A stretch of 64,000 nucleotides of DNA from Anaerotignum sp. (GCA_020024455.1 JAHHTU010000005.1:1-64000); one strand, 5' to 3'. Counted from the first letter of the stretch, positions 36,720 through 45,833 are shown. The notes: generated from the sequence alone by a model not told the origin. A program made the numbers and translations.

Positions 36720-37474
36720 TGTACTTTGAATCTCACGCACACTATGATGACAGACGATTTCGACAGGACAGGGAAGAGCTGTTGACGCTCCTTCCCTCTT
36801 GTGGGATTGATTATGTGGTCAATATCGGCTGCGATATCAAAAGCTCCAAGCAAAGCATTCGCCTTGCCGAACAATACGACTATATTTATGCCACAGTGGG
36901 CATTCACCCACACGAATTATATGATATGTCATCACAAACCATTGCACAACTCCGTCAACTTTGTGCAAACCCAAAAGTAGTTGCCATCGGGGAAATCGGT
37001 CTGGATTATTACTATGACACCCACCCCAGAGAGTTGCAACAATTTTGGTTTCGTCAGCAATTACGCCTTGCAGAGGAAATGAAAAAACCCGTTGTCATTC
37101 ATTCTCGGGAGGCATCACAAGAAACATTTGATATCATCAAAAGCTCCTCTGTGCGAGAAGGTGTGATTCATTGTTATTCCGGCTCTTGGCAAATGGCTGT
37201 GGATTATGCCAATATGGGATTTTACATCGGCGTTGGTGGTGTGGTGACATTTTCCAATGCAAAAAAATTGGTGGAAGTGGTCGAACATCTTCCTTTGGAA
37301 AAAATTTTGATTGAAACCGACTCTCCTTATCTTGCACCAAACCCCAACCGTGGCAAACGCAACGATTCCCGCAATTTGGAATATATTGTAAACAAAATTG
37401 CAGAAATTAAAAATTTGTCACCAGAAAATGTCGCAAAAGTTACACAAAATAACGCAAAATCATTGTTTTTTTAA
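36719..37474 (+). CDS. TatD-family metal-dependent deoxyribonuclease (251 aa)
   Basis: A TIM-barrel hydrolase of the TatD group, linked to DNA end-processing and repair. Metal ligands appear as SHAHYD (the two His of HxH), the Glu in AIGEIGLDYYYD, His in VVIHSREA, His in VIHCYSGS and Asp in LIETDSPYLAP. It overlaps the metG stop (TAATG), so it is translationally coupled and falls under the same T-box. The metG-tatD order is common in Firmicutes. The start has no ribosome site of its own. Confidence 0.93.
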   Translation: MYFESHAHYDDRRFRQDREELLTLLPSCGIDYVVNIGCDIKSSKQSIRLAEQYDYIYATVGIHPHELYDMSSQTIAQLRQLCANPKVVAIGEIGLDYYYDTHPRELQQFWFRQQLRLAEEMKKPVVIHSREASQETFDIIKSSSVREGVIHCYSGSWQMAVDYANMGFYIGVGGVVTFSNAKKLVEVVEHLPLEKILIETDSPYLAPNPNRGKRNDSRNLEYIVNKIAEIKNLSPENVAKVTQNNAKSLFF

Positions 37475-37529
37475 AAAAGGGTTGCATAATTGTTACAAAT
37501 GTGTTAATATATCCATTGTAAATAGAAAT

Positions 37530-37566
37530 GAAGGTATATCGTTATGATATATCTTTATTTTTTGCA
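37530..37566 (+). terminator. Intrinsic terminator after metG-tatD
   Basis: A 10-bp stem AAGGTATATC/GATATATCTT (one G-T pair) with a 5-nt loop is followed by a T-rich tail. Confidence 0.78.
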
Positions 37567-37689
37567 GTTGTATCAAACATAGTAATTTCATATGGAAGTG
37601 ACGACTTTCATATCCGTTGCGACTGCGATGTCCAATCCCCCCCTATGTGGCTTGGGCAAGGCATAAAATCTAATGTCTATCATCAAAAA

Positions 37690-37760
37690 CGAGCGGAACG
37701 CAGAACATTTGGTTTCCCACAAAACCAAAAACCCAAAAATTTCAGCCTGCGTTCAAGGAG
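37690..37760 (+). promoter_or_regulatory. Structured 5' leader of the 3D-domain gene
   Basis: GAACGCAG (37696-37703) pairs perfectly with CTGCGTTC (37747-37754), enclosing a smaller hairpin TTTGGTTTT/AAAACCAAA. The outer helix ends where the ribosome site AAGGAGG begins (37755). It could modulate ribosome access. It does not match a riboswitch class I know. The remaining part of the 292-bp gap 37475-37766 holds the terminator above and probably a promoter that I could not fix. Confidence 0.45.
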
Positions 37761-37766
37761 GAGAAA

Positions 37767-38576
37767 ATGAAAACACATCTTAGAGTATTTGCTATCGTGG
37801 TATTTATATTAGCAATCGGCTGTGGCACAGCGTCCGCATACACAAAAGAAGGTATGCATTCCGTAGTATTGGATTTAGACGGTGTCCCCCGTATGGTAAC
37901 CACCGATAAAGAAACCGTTGGCGAATTGGTTTTGGAATTGAGCCAAAACATGGACACCCAATACGTTGTAACAGATGCACAAGACGCTACCCCCATCACA
38001 GACCAGATGGAAATCACATTGACATCTAAAACAGAAAAAATGGTTTCTACCACAAAAGTAATGCCTTTTGAAACCGTAGAACGTCAAAATGACGAAATGT
38101 TAAAAGGCGAATCCCGTGTGGTACAAAACGGTGTCGACGGCAAAATGTCTGTCATCAACAAAGAAATCTATCATGGTGCAGAATTGGTTGACACTGTATT
38201 TGTAGAAGAAAAAGTAGAAACTGCACCGGTCAATAAAATCATTGAAGTTGGTACCAAAGTACCCAAACCCAAAAATGTCATTGACGGTCACAAATATTCC
38301 CGTATGCTTTCTGTCAGAGCAACCGCATACACACCATATGACCCCGGCTGTAATGGTATCACAGCAACAGGTACAAAGGCAGGCAGAGGCACAGTTGCCG
38401 TAGACCCCAGAGTCATTCCTTTGGGTTCTAAGGTATATGTACCCGGTTATGGTGTTGCCGTTGCCGCAGACACAGGCGGTGCTATCAAAGGCAACAAATT
38501 GGACGTTTGCTACCCCACATTGAACGAAGCAAGAACTTGGGGCGTAAAAAACGTAAATGTTTATATTTTAGAATAA
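37767..38576 (+). CDS. Secreted 3D-domain cell-wall protein (269 aa)
   Basis: A signal peptide or membrane anchor (residues 1-24) is followed by a beta-rich region of DUF348/G5 type (about 30-165). A C-terminal 3D domain (about 178-269) follows: SVRATAYTPYDPGCNG, DPRVIPLGSKVYVPGYG and AADTGGAIKG carry its Asp residues. This layout is that of YabE/RpfB-like proteins, some of which are muralytic enzymes acting on peptidoglycan glycans. AAGGAGG lies before the ATG. It is monocistronic. Confidence 0.9.
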   Translation: MKTHLRVFAIVVFILAIGCGTASAYTKEGMHSVVLDLDGVPRMVTTDKETVGELVLELSQNMDTQYVVTDAQDATPITDQMEITLTSKTEKMVSTTKVMPFETVERQNDEMLKGESRVVQNGVDGKMSVINKEIYHGAELVDTVFVEEKVETAPVNKIIEVGTKVPKPKNVIDGHKYSRMLSVRATAYTPYDPGCNGITATGTKAGRGTVAVDPRVIPLGSKVYVPGYGVAVAADTGGAIKGNKLDVCYPTLNEARTWGVKNVNVYILE

Positions 38577-38589
38577 TCATTGGATAAAA

Positions 38590-38631
38590 CAAAAAACTCC
38601 ATTCCCTTACTGAGAATGGAGTTTTTTTTCT
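38590..38631. terminator. Bidirectional intrinsic terminator
   Basis: A 12-bp stem AAAACTCCATTC/GAATGGAGTTTT with a 9-nt loop is flanked by A and T runs. It overlaps the end of yihY by design of convergence. Confidence 0.86.
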
Positions 38632-39464
38632 GTTTCTTTTTGAAATGTCTTTTTGATGGCAACATTAAACACAGCTCCCATCAACATGGTTGTCATGCTA
38701 AAATTGAGCCATACCAATAACGCAATTATCACACCAATAGAACCATAAATAACGGAATATTTCCCAACACGATTGACATACACAGAAAAGATAAACGAAA
38801 ATATAAGCCAAATCACCACTGCCATCAATGCCCCCGGCAACACATATCTGGGCGGCTGTTTTTTTGCAGGGGAAAGATAATAAATTGCTGACAGTACAAA
38901 CAACAACGCCATTGCCATCAGTACAAAACGCATTTTTGCAAAATCTATGATAAAATCAGGAGCCAATGGAATATATGTCGAAACAAACTGCAAAAAACGC
39001 TCCCCCAACAATAATAAAATCACAAGCACAGGAATGAGGACAATCATCAATACCGTTAAAATTGCCATACGTATATAATGCACAGATGCCTCTTCGCTTT
39101 CGTAAATATCATTGACTGCTTTCATCAAATTGGAAACGGCACGCAACGGAAACCACACCGTAAACACCAAACCGAATGTCAATAACGCATTGTTGCTGTT
39201 TGCCGTAATATGCGTCAATATAGCGTTCAACAATCCCACCACATCTGCCGGCAGAAATTTTGTGATTTCCCCCTCCAATGTCAACATGGGCAAATGCAAA
39301 AGCCCCAACAATGATGTCACAAATATCAAAAACGGAAATAACGCAAACAACAAATAATATGTCATGGCGGCGGCTGTCCTGCCAACACCGTTTTCAAAAT
39401 AACCAAAAGCCATAAAATACAATAACTTTTGCCACTTTCGTTCGGGTACTTTTTTCCAATGCAT
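38607..39464 (-). CDS. YihY/BrkB family inner-membrane protein (285 aa)
   Basis: A six-span membrane protein of the YihY/virulence factor BrkB family, once mislabelled ribonuclease BN. Family marks are RTAAAMTYYLLFALFPFLIF near the N-terminus and SVIYGSIGVIIALLVWLNFS near the C-terminus. The molecular function is unknown. It follows the SDR gene by 4 bp and is in its operon. Confidence 0.92.
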   Translation of the reverse strand: MHWKKVPERKWQKLLYFMAFGYFENGVGRTAAAMTYYLLFALFPFLIFVTSLLGLLHLPMLTLEGEITKFLPADVVGLLNAILTHITANSNNALLTFGLVFTVWFPLRAVSNLMKAVNDIYESEEASVHYIRMAILTVLMIVLIPVLVILLLLGERFLQFVSTYIPLAPDFIIDFAKMRFVLMAMALLFVLSAIYYLSPAKKQPPRYVLPGALMAVVIWLIFSFIFSVYVNRVGKYSVIYGSIGVIIALLVWLNFSMTTMLMGAVFNVAIKKTFQKETEKKLHSQ

Positions 39465-39468
39465 ATGG

Positions 39469-40221
39469 TCAACCCCTTTTTCGTTTTTGAATGTGATAAT
39501 TGCAAGCCGTTACCATATGCATAGGCAAATGCTTTTGCATCAGATACACCAATTTTGTCCCCTTATCAGGCAATATCACTGTTTTTCCACGAAATAAGCC
39601 CTTTAATCCCTCTTTTGCGGCTTTTTTGGGGGATATGCCTTTGACCGCAGAAACGGCGTTTGCATTACGGTTAAAATCCGTATCCACAGGCCCTGCACAC
39701 AGCACCGCCACTTTTACATTGCTTTTTTCCTGCCGCAATTCTTCTGCAATGGCTTGTGTCAAACGCAATACATAACTTTTGCCTGCATAATAAGATGCCA
39801 TGCAAGGCCCTGCACCAAATCCCGCAGAAGACGATACATTCAAGATATACCCATGATTTCTTTTACGAAAATCTTTCAAAAACAGCTTTGTCAGCATATG
39901 CACCGCTTCCACATTCAAAGAAAGCATATCCAATTCCTGTTTTAACGCTGTTTCCCAAAACATACCCACAACACCCACACCGGCATTGTTGATGACAATA
40001 TCCATGTTTTGCTGTCGCAATGTTTCATACAACATCTCACACGCCTTGGGATTAGACAAATCCGCAGGTATGATTTGCACATTGGTATCCAACTTCTTTT
40101 GCATCTGTTTCAGTTTTTCCACATTCCTGCCTGTCAACACCAAATCCACGCCTTGTTTTGCCAACAGCAAAGCAAATGCCTGTCCCATACCACCCGTTGC
40201 CCCTGTAATCAATGCACGCAT
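39469..40221 (-). CDS. SDR-family NAD(P)-dependent oxidoreductase (250 aa)
   Basis: A classical short-chain dehydrogenase. The nucleotide motif ITGATGGMGQAFA starts at residue 5, NNAGVG is present, and the catalytic Ser and YxxxK appear in LNVSSSAGFG and ASYYAGKSY. The substrate is unknown. The start is ATG 40221, 7 bp after GGAGGAG; upstream in-frame codons run through the thiY terminator and are rejected. The terminator shows that it is separate from the thiamine operon. Confidence 0.9.
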   Translation of the reverse strand: MRALITGATGGMGQAFALLLAKQGVDLVLTGRNVEKLKQMQKKLDTNVQIIPADLSNPKACEMLYETLRQQNMDIVINNAGVGVVGMFWETALKQELDMLSLNVEAVHMLTKLFLKDFRKRNHGYILNVSSSAGFGAGPCMASYYAGKSYVLRLTQAIAEELRQEKSNVKVAVLCAGPVDTDFNRNANAVSAVKGISPKKAAKEGLKGLFRGKTVILPDKGTKLVYLMQKHLPMHMVTACNYHIQKRKRG

Positions 40222-40303
40222 ATACAAACTCCTCCTATCCTGTTTTCGATTATACCGTATTTTTGACAGCATTTTCAAGAAATCCCAACCGCAATTTTCC
40301 ACA

Positions 40304-40342
40304 AAAAAAGAAAAACCAATGAAATACTTCATTGGTTTTTCT
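40304..40342 (-). terminator. Intrinsic terminator after the thiamine-precursor operon
   Basis: A perfect 13-bp stem AAAAACCAATGAA/TTCATTGGTTTTT with a 4-nt loop and a U tract on the minus strand. It lies 9 bp past the thiY stop. Confidence 0.88.
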
Positions 40343-40348
40343 GATGAT

Positions 40349-41380
40349 TTACTCTGCTTCCAAAACATTGACCACCATATCGGAAACATCTGTTTTTTCT
40401 GTCAAAACGCCTCTTTCATACAACCAGTCCGCATTGGTTTGCCATACACTTGCTTCTTGGTGCAAGAAATTGCCATCTTCTGTTTCCATCACCGGCAACA
40501 ACATTTCCATGCTCTTACGTTCTACCGTTTCAGAAAGCGGGAAGTTTGCTTCGTTCTGGTTATCCAACAATATTTTGAGTACTTCTTCCGGGTTTTGTTT
40601 CATATCCGCAAAGCCTTTTTGGCAAGCTCTCAAAAACTTCTGATATTTTTCTGTATTTTGTGTCACAGCATCTTTGTTTGCCAAAAATACCATTTCATAC
40701 ATCTGGGGCACACCATATTGGGTAGGGTAGAAATAATCTACTGCAAAGCCCTGTTCTTCCATTTGTGGTACTTCATGGTTTACCATGTTACCAATGGTTG
40801 CATCTACCTGACCGGTTGTCAATGCAGACATCAAGTCAAATCCCACATCAATAAATTCACAATCATCTGTACGCAATCCGGCATCTTCGAGCATCGCTTC
40901 GATATGTGCCTCGGATAACACCGTCCCTGCATAGCCGATTTTTTTACCAGCCAAATCTTTTGGTTCTTTGATATTGCTTTCTTTCAAAGAAATTACAACA
41001 TTCAACGCCTCTTGTGACAATGCACCCACTGAAACGATGGGGACATTTTCTTCTGCCCTTGTCAATATGGCATCTTGCAAATAATATACACCTGCATCTA
41101 CTTTTTTTGCTGCGGGTAATGAAATCCCATCATTTGTGTTTGCAGGGAATTGTATCACAAGGTTTAAGCCTTCTTCTGCAAAATAGCCTTTTTCCATGGC
41201 ATCATACAAAAATCCATGTATCGCATTGGGGTACCAGTCCAATACGACTGTAAAATCTTCCAGTTGTGCTGTTTGTTTTTGTTCTTCTTTTGGTGTATCC
41301 TCTGTTGTGTTGTTGCCACAGGCTGTCACACCAAATGCCATCGCTGCTGCCAAAAACATGGCAAATACTTTTTTCTTCAC
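40349..41380 (-). CDS. thiY: ABC substrate-binding lipoprotein for thiamine pyrimidine precursor, ThiY/THI5-like (343 aa)
   Basis: An extracellular lipid-anchored binding protein with lipobox GVTAC (Cys21). DFTVVLDWYPNAIHGFLYDA is the NMT1/THI5-like signature of proteins that bind formylaminopyrimidine or HMP. The GTG at 41380 is chosen because AAGGAGA is 9 bp upstream and it gives a normal signal peptide. It is the last gene of the TPP-riboswitch operon, so the thiamine assignment rests on both family and regulation. Confidence 0.9.
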   Translation of the reverse strand: MKKKVFAMFLAAAMAFGVTACGNNTTEDTPKEEQKQTAQLEDFTVVLDWYPNAIHGFLYDAMEKGYFAEEGLNLVIQFPANTNDGISLPAAKKVDAGVYYLQDAILTRAEENVPIVSVGALSQEALNVVISLKESNIKEPKDLAGKKIGYAGTVLSEAHIEAMLEDAGLRTDDCEFIDVGFDLMSALTTGQVDATIGNMVNHEVPQMEEQGFAVDYFYPTQYGVPQMYEMVFLANKDAVTQNTEKYQKFLRACQKGFADMKQNPEEVLKILLDNQNEANFPLSETVERKSMEMLLPVMETEDGNFLHQEASVWQTNADWLYERGVLTEKTDVSDMVVNVLEAE

Positions 41381-41384
41381 GTTC

Positions 41385-42128
41385 TCAAATCTCCTTCCGC
41401 CATTTGATACATCTTTTTTCCAGTATGGTGACAATGCCCACTGTCAGCATTGCCACAAAAGATAACAACACAATCGGGGCAAACACACCTGCACCGTCTA
41501 ATTGCGTCATCATTCTTTTGCTGAAATATCCTAAGCCCTCTTGTGCCCCCAACCATTCCGCAATGGCTGCACCGATGACACTCATCGGAATTGCCATTTT
41601 GATTGCGGAAAAAAAGTTCGGTAACGCTGTTGGCAATTTCAGTTTGATAAAAATATCTTTTTTTGTTGCACCATATGTCAAGAGCAATTCTTCCATTTCC
41701 CGTTTGGTTGCCTTAAATCCGTCAAAGACTGTAATGGCAATCGGAAAAAATGTAATCAATATGGTAACCAATACTTTGCTCCAAATTGTATACCCAAACC
41801 ACAATATAAACAATGGTGCAATCGCTGTTGTGGGTATGGTTTGCGATGCCACAATCACAGGGTATAACGCCTGTTCCACCTTTTCATTGCTGTCCATCAC
41901 AACGGCAAGCCAAATGCCCAGCACCACGGAAATCAAAAGTCCAATTCCCGTGACACGCATGGTCGCAGGCAAATGCACCAAAAACAAAGGTTCTCGCAAT
42001 TCCCAAAGACGGACTGCAATTTGTGTGGGTGATGGCAAAATATATGCCGCATCTAAAAACATGGCAACGGCTTGCCAAACAGCAAGCAATCCAAGTGCCA
42101 CAAACAGTGCAGGCAAATGCTTTTTCAT
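41385..42128 (-). CDS. thiX: ABC transporter permease for thiamine precursor, ThiX-like (247 aa)
   Basis: A membrane permease of the SsuC/TauC/ThiX type with about six spans. It has the BPD permease EAA loop as FDGFKATKREMEELLLTYGATKKDIFIKLKLP. The start overlaps the ATPase gene by 4 bp and the end is 4 bp before thiY, so the three are translated as a unit. Substrate specificity is inferred from the riboswitch and thiY. Confidence 0.9.
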   Translation of the reverse strand: MKKHLPALFVALGLLAVWQAVAMFLDAAYILPSPTQIAVRLWELREPLFLVHLPATMRVTGIGLLISVVLGIWLAVVMDSNEKVEQALYPVIVASQTIPTTAIAPLFILWFGYTIWSKVLVTILITFFPIAITVFDGFKATKREMEELLLTYGATKKDIFIKLKLPTALPNFFSAIKMAIPMSVIGAAIAEWLGAQEGLGYFSKRMMTQLDGAGVFAPIVLLSFVAMLTVGIVTILEKRCIKWRKEI

Positions 42129-42877
42129 ATTGTCACACCCTTTCTGAGCTTTTGTATGAGCATTTCTTTCAATTCCACAATATCTGCCCGTTTCAAATCA
42201 TCACGATTACGAGGGTATGGCAAGGGTACTTGCACACATTCCATCTGCGAAAACGGTCTGTCTTGTATCACAAAAATTTGTTTGGATAAAAAAATGGCTT
42301 CTTCTACATCATGGGTGATGAATAATATGGTTTTTTGGTAATGCTCCCATTGTTGCAACAACCATTCCTGCATATCCACCCTTGTCAGATAATCCAATGC
42401 ACTGAATGGTTCGTCCAACAACAACAAATCTGCTCCTGCAAGCAATGTACGGGCAAATGCCACACGCTGTTTCATACCACCCGAAAGGTCTTTGGGGTAC
42501 TTGTTGGCATACGCCAAAAGCCCCACCTGTTCCAATACTTCTTGGCATTTTTGTTGCTGTTGTGTTTTGGGTACACCAGCCAACTCCATAGGCAGACAGA
42601 TATTTTGTGCAATGCTGCGCCACGGAAACAACAGGTCTTTTTGCGGCATAAATGCACTGTATTGTTTTAATTGTTGTATGGGTGTGCCATTGACTTTGAT
42701 TTGCCCCGTTTGCAATTTTTCCAAACCATTGATTAAACGAAACACCGTACTTTTGCCACAACCACTTGCACCGATGATGGAAACAAAAGAACCGTTTTCC
42801 ACATCAAAACTAAGATTTGTCATCATAGGCAAATCATCTTGCGGATATTGAAACGACACTTGTTCAAATTGTAACAT
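42125..42877 (-). CDS. thiZ: ABC transporter ATPase for thiamine precursor, ThiZ-like (250 aa)
   Basis: The cytosolic motor subunit. Walker A is GASGCGKSTVF, the signature is KDLSGGMKQRVAFARTL and Walker B is LLLLDEPFSALD. It belongs to the nitrate/sulfonate/taurine-type ATPase group. It lies between tenA and thiX with a 4-bp overlap on thiX. Confidence 0.93.
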   Translation of the reverse strand: MLQFEQVSFQYPQDDLPMMTNLSFDVENGSFVSIIGASGCGKSTVFRLINGLEKLQTGQIKVNGTPIQQLKQYSAFMPQKDLLFPWRSIAQNICLPMELAGVPKTQQQQKCQEVLEQVGLLAYANKYPKDLSGGMKQRVAFARTLLAGADLLLLDEPFSALDYLTRVDMQEWLLQQWEHYQKTILFITHDVEEAIFLSKQIFVIQDRPFSQMECVQVPLPYPRNRDDLKRADIVELKEMLIQKLRKGVTI

Positions 42878-42892
42878 TTCTTTTTTCTCCTT

Positions 42893-43552
42893 TTAGCATT
42901 CCATTTGATATGCCATATCCCAAAATGCTTTTTCATAACGACTGCAATTGACAAATATTTCTGTCAAAGCAGCTTCCTGTTCTTTTGTGACATCTTTTCC
43001 CAGTTCATCTACCAAGTCGATGATTTCCTGTGTGGCTGCACGATATTCTTTGCTGGTATATCCCTGCACCCATTCCCCATAAAGTGGGTGTTCCAAAGCC
43101 CCTTCGATTTTGCCATGATGTTCTCCGATGACTTGATAACTCCATGCACAAGCCAAAACTGCCATCAAAATTTCCAGACACCCGCCTTTGTATGCCACAT
43201 CTAACATATAAGAAGTATAGGATTGGTTTGCCAATGCAGATTTTGTGTTTGTGATTTCTTGTGCTGTAATACCCAAACGGGACATATACGCTTTATGTAC
43301 ATTCATTTCCCCATGCAGCACATCATGCACCATATGGGAAAAACGCTCCATCAATCGTTCTTCTTCCGCCTTCACAACCCCCATTGCAAACACCTTTGCA
43401 TACTGCAACAAATACCGATAATCCTGTATCATATAAAAACGGAATTTTTGTGCATCTAATGTGCCTTCTCCCAATTCTTTTACAAACGGTTGCTCCAAAT
43501 ATCCCAGCCAAATTCCTTCCACACTATGATACAATCGTTCTGTCAATTTCAT
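42893..43552 (-). CDS. tenA: Thiaminase II / aminopyrimidine aminohydrolase TenA (219 aa)
   Basis: Hydrolyses aminopyrimidine thiamine breakdown products to HMP for salvage. The catalytic Cys135 (VLACAWSY), Asp44 (YMIQDYRYL) and Glu207 (SRYEKAFW) are at the same places as in the Bacillus enzyme (Cys135 and Asp44 exactly). The start is ATG 43552 with GGAGG upstream. It is the first gene after the TPP riboswitch and leads the importer genes. Confidence 0.95.
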   Translation of the reverse strand: MKLTERLYHSVEGIWLGYLEQPFVKELGEGTLDAQKFRFYMIQDYRYLLQYAKVFAMGVVKAEEERLMERFSHMVHDVLHGEMNVHKAYMSRLGITAQEITNTKSALANQSYTSYMLDVAYKGGCLEILMAVLACAWSYQVIGEHHGKIEGALEHPLYGEWVQGYTSKEYRAATQEIIDLVDELGKDVTKEQEAALTEIFVNCSRYEKAFWDMAYQMEC

Positions 43553-43573
43553 ATACCAATCACGCCTCCTTCT

Positions 43574-43605
43574 CAACAAAAAAAATCCTTTCCTATGAGG
43601 AAAGA
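43574..43605 (-). terminator. Riboswitch expression-platform terminator
   Basis: On the minus strand CTTTCC/GGAAAG forms a hairpin followed by eight T residues, between the TPP aptamer and the tenA ribosome site. Ligand binding should favour it and shut off the operon. Confidence 0.8.
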
Positions 43606-43628
43606 ATTTCCAATTCTTTGCATATACT

Positions 43629-43718
43629 GCTTCCCTCCGTTGGTATTACCCACATCAAGTTCAAAGGGTTGGATTGTCCTCTCAGCTGTAACAAATGTAA
43701 CAGCACCCCCAGCTTTTC
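43629..43718 (-). promoter_or_regulatory. TPP riboswitch upstream of tenA-thiZXY
   Basis: Reading the minus strand, GGGGGTGC, then GCTGAGAGGA, then AACCCTTTGAACTTGAT and GGGTAATACCAACGGAGGGAAG reproduce the thi-box core. A terminator lies immediately downstream, so control is by transcription attenuation. The genes it governs are all thiamine-precursor salvage genes. Confidence 0.96.
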
Positions 43719-43735
43719 TCTATGTGATTTCGTTT

Positions 43736-43764
43736 ATTATAGTACAAAAAAAAAATATTGTAAA
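43736..43764 (-). promoter_or_regulatory. Promoter of the TPP-riboswitch operon
   Basis: On the minus strand TTTACA (43764-43759) and TATAAT (43741-43736) are separated by 17 bp, directly upstream of the riboswitch. Confidence 0.7.
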
Positions 43765-43924
43765 CCATTTCTTTGTCCTACCTTCCGCAAATCCACACTT
43801 TCGCACAAAAAAAATACTTTGTAAACAAAATAATTTTATATCTGTTTTTGATATTAGGACTTTACTTTTTTGGAAAAAAGAATACACTGTTAAAAGAAAT
43901 AAAAAAGAAATGGAGGTTTACAAT

Positions 43925-44689
43925 ATGGATAACGATACCAAATTGTTAAACTTGGCATTGGACGCAGGAGAAATTATGCTCATGTCCGGTGCAGAAACAT
44001 TCCGTGTACAAGATACCATGTTACGTATTCTTTCTGTCAGCGGACGGGAAAAAGTAGAAGCATTGGCACTTTCCACTATGCTCATTGTCAGCCTGCCTCG
44101 TGAGGAGAAAGGCCCATTGTCTATGGCAAGAGGGGTGCGTGACCGCTCTGTCAATTTTGAAAAAATTTGTGCGGTAAATGAAATGTCCCGTGCATTCGTT
44201 TCCGGTAACATATCATTGGAACAAGCTATCACAGAATTGCAAAATATTGATAATGCACCACGTTTTTCCAATTTGGCAATTATCATTGCATACAGCCTGA
44301 CATCAGGCGGTTTGACATTGGTATATAACGGTACATTGTTAGATAGTTTGATTGCATTTATCATTGGTTTGATTTTAGGGCTTACTGCGGTGTTAAACAC
44401 CAAATGGAAAACGCCTTATTTCTTTAGCCCGCTTTTGGGTGGTGCAATTACCGGCGTACTTACCATGATTGCTTATATGTTCGTACCACAATCACACATC
44501 GACATGATTATTGTTGGCAGTATTATGCCACTTTTGCCCGGTTTGACGTTGACAAAATCCATTCGGGATATTTTGGAGGGCAATTTTATCAGTGGTACAT
44601 CCAGACTTGTGGAAGCACTTTTGGTTGCTTGCGGGATTGCTGCCGGCGTTGCATTAGGGATTGGTTTGTTTCCAATCCAATATAATTAG
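43925..44689 (+). CDS. Threonine/serine exporter, ThrE N-terminal half type (254 aa)
   Basis: A membrane protein of the ThrE/YjjP family. The N-terminal soluble part LALDAGEIMLMSGAETFRVQDTM is diagnostic, and about five spans follow (YFFSPLLGGAITGVLTMIAYM). The export role is established for the Corynebacterium ThrE fusion. The start is ATG 43925, 8 bp after GGAGG. It is 15 bp before its partner gene, so the two probably make one transporter. Confidence 0.9.
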   Translation: MDNDTKLLNLALDAGEIMLMSGAETFRVQDTMLRILSVSGREKVEALALSTMLIVSLPREEKGPLSMARGVRDRSVNFEKICAVNEMSRAFVSGNISLEQAITELQNIDNAPRFSNLAIIIAYSLTSGGLTLVYNGTLLDSLIAFIIGLILGLTAVLNTKWKTPYFFSPLLGGAITGVLTMIAYMFVPQSHIDMIIVGSIMPLLPGLTLTKSIRDILEGNFISGTSRLVEALLVACGIAAGVALGIGLFPIQYN

Positions 44690-44704
44690 TTTGGAGGGGT
44701 TAGA

Positions 44705-45181
44705 ATGAACAGTTCTTTGCTGTATACCATATTATTTCAATCTGTTTTTTCATTCATTGCTTGTTTTGGATATTCCATTATATTCAATGCACCAAGAAAA
44801 GAATTGATTTATTGTGGTATCAATGGATTTTTAGGCTGGTTTGTATATGCCATCATATTTGAGCCAACCGGCGAACATATGGTCAATGCAACATTGATTG
44901 CAACTATGGTTGTGACAGCAGTTGCAAGATTTTTCTCTTATCATCGACAAGCACCTTCCATATTGTACCATATTCCGGGCATATTGCCACTGGTACCGGG
45001 GGCAGCGGTTTATAACACCATGCGTACTGCGTTAATGGGCGATATTCTTGGCACATATTCTTATGCACTGAGCGGATTTAAGTTGGCTGGGGCGATTGGC
45101 ATTGGTTCTCTTATCATTTTGGTACTGCCTTATAAAGTATTTACCATTATCCCCCGCTTTGAAAAAAAGAAACAGGTATAA
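44705..45181 (+). CDS. Threonine/serine exporter, ThrE C-terminal half type (158 aa)
   Basis: A small membrane protein of the ThrE_2/YjjB family with about four spans (SFIACFGYSIIFNAPRKEL, LPLVPGAAVYNTMRTALMG). It is the natural partner of the gene directly upstream, equivalent to the second half of the fused ThrE. GGAGGGG precedes the ATG. Confidence 0.9.
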   Translation: MNSSLLYTILFQSVFSFIACFGYSIIFNAPRKELIYCGINGFLGWFVYAIIFEPTGEHMVNATLIATMVVTAVARFFSYHRQAPSILYHIPGILPLVPGAAVYNTMRTALMGDILGTYSYALSGFKLAGAIGIGSLIILVLPYKVFTIIPRFEKKKQV

Positions 45182-45184
45182 AAA

Positions 45185-45218
45185 GGAGCAGTATCCAAAG
45201 ATACTGCTCTTTTTTTTA
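45185..45218 (+). terminator. Intrinsic terminator after the ThrE-type pair
   Basis: A perfect 10-bp stem GAGCAGTATC/GATACTGCTC with a CAAA loop and eight T residues. Confidence 0.9.
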
Positions 45219-45701
45219 CATGGTGTACTGCAATTCTTCTATGATTTTGACAACTTTTCCATCTTTTACCATGATGATATAAGGAACTTTCTGTTCGGTA
45301 AGCGGGATATCATTGAAATCTCCACGATGTTTGAGAAATTCCTCTATTTTATTGGTTTGATACACCCTGTTTCCATCTTTTTCGGAAACATCTATAAACT
45401 CCAGTGCCGTATCCACAAATTGTATTTGCACATCATCTGCAAATGGCAATACTTCTTCTTGTTTCTCTTCATTGATGATTGCAAAACCATTGGGATAATC
45501 CCGCATTTGTTCCAGTCCCAGTTCTTTGATTCTTTCTGTATCGTCTTGTGTCACAATTTCCACAGCATCAAAATGCAACCCGTCCTCGGCAACGACAATA
45601 TACCCTGTACGGTTTTCTGCTTGTGTGTCATCGGTTTTGCCACAAGCAGATACGCCAAACAACATACAAACCGCAAGTAACATCGCACTTATTTTTTTCA
45701 T
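45216..45701 (-). CDS. Predicted lipoprotein, unknown function (161 aa)
   Basis: Signal peptide with lipobox FGVSAC (Cys20). The mature part is acidic and alpha/beta, with no family I recognise; VAEDGLHFDAVEIVTQDD and PYIIMVKDGKVVKIIEELQY are its main segments. The start is ATG 45701, preceded by AAAGGAG. The gene converges with the ThrE pair and shares the terminator region. Confidence 0.8.
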   Translation of the reverse strand: MKKISAMLLAVCMLFGVSACGKTDDTQAENRTGYIVVAEDGLHFDAVEIVTQDDTERIKELGLEQMRDYPNGFAIINEEKQEEVLPFADDVQIQFVDTALEFIDVSEKDGNRVYQTNKIEEFLKHRGDFNDIPLTEQKVPYIIMVKDGKVVKIIEELQYTM

Positions 45702-45789
45702 ACAAATATCTCCTTTCCCACACAAACATATCCATTTATTTATAGATATATTACGCTACTTTCTTGCAACAAGCAAGCATATGACAACA

Positions 45790-45833
45790 AAAAAGTAAGC
45801 AACCGTTTCCAATAACGCAACGGTTGCTTACTG
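45790..45833 (-). terminator. Intrinsic terminator after asnB
   Basis: A perfect 14-bp stem (45794-45807 with 45819-45832) followed by T residues on the minus strand, 14 bp past the asnB stop. Confidence 0.88.

Noticed and set aside
37475..37766. A c-di-AMP (ydaO) riboswitch before the 3D-domain gene
   Set aside because: None of the conserved core blocks could be matched; only an unassigned hairpin is supported.
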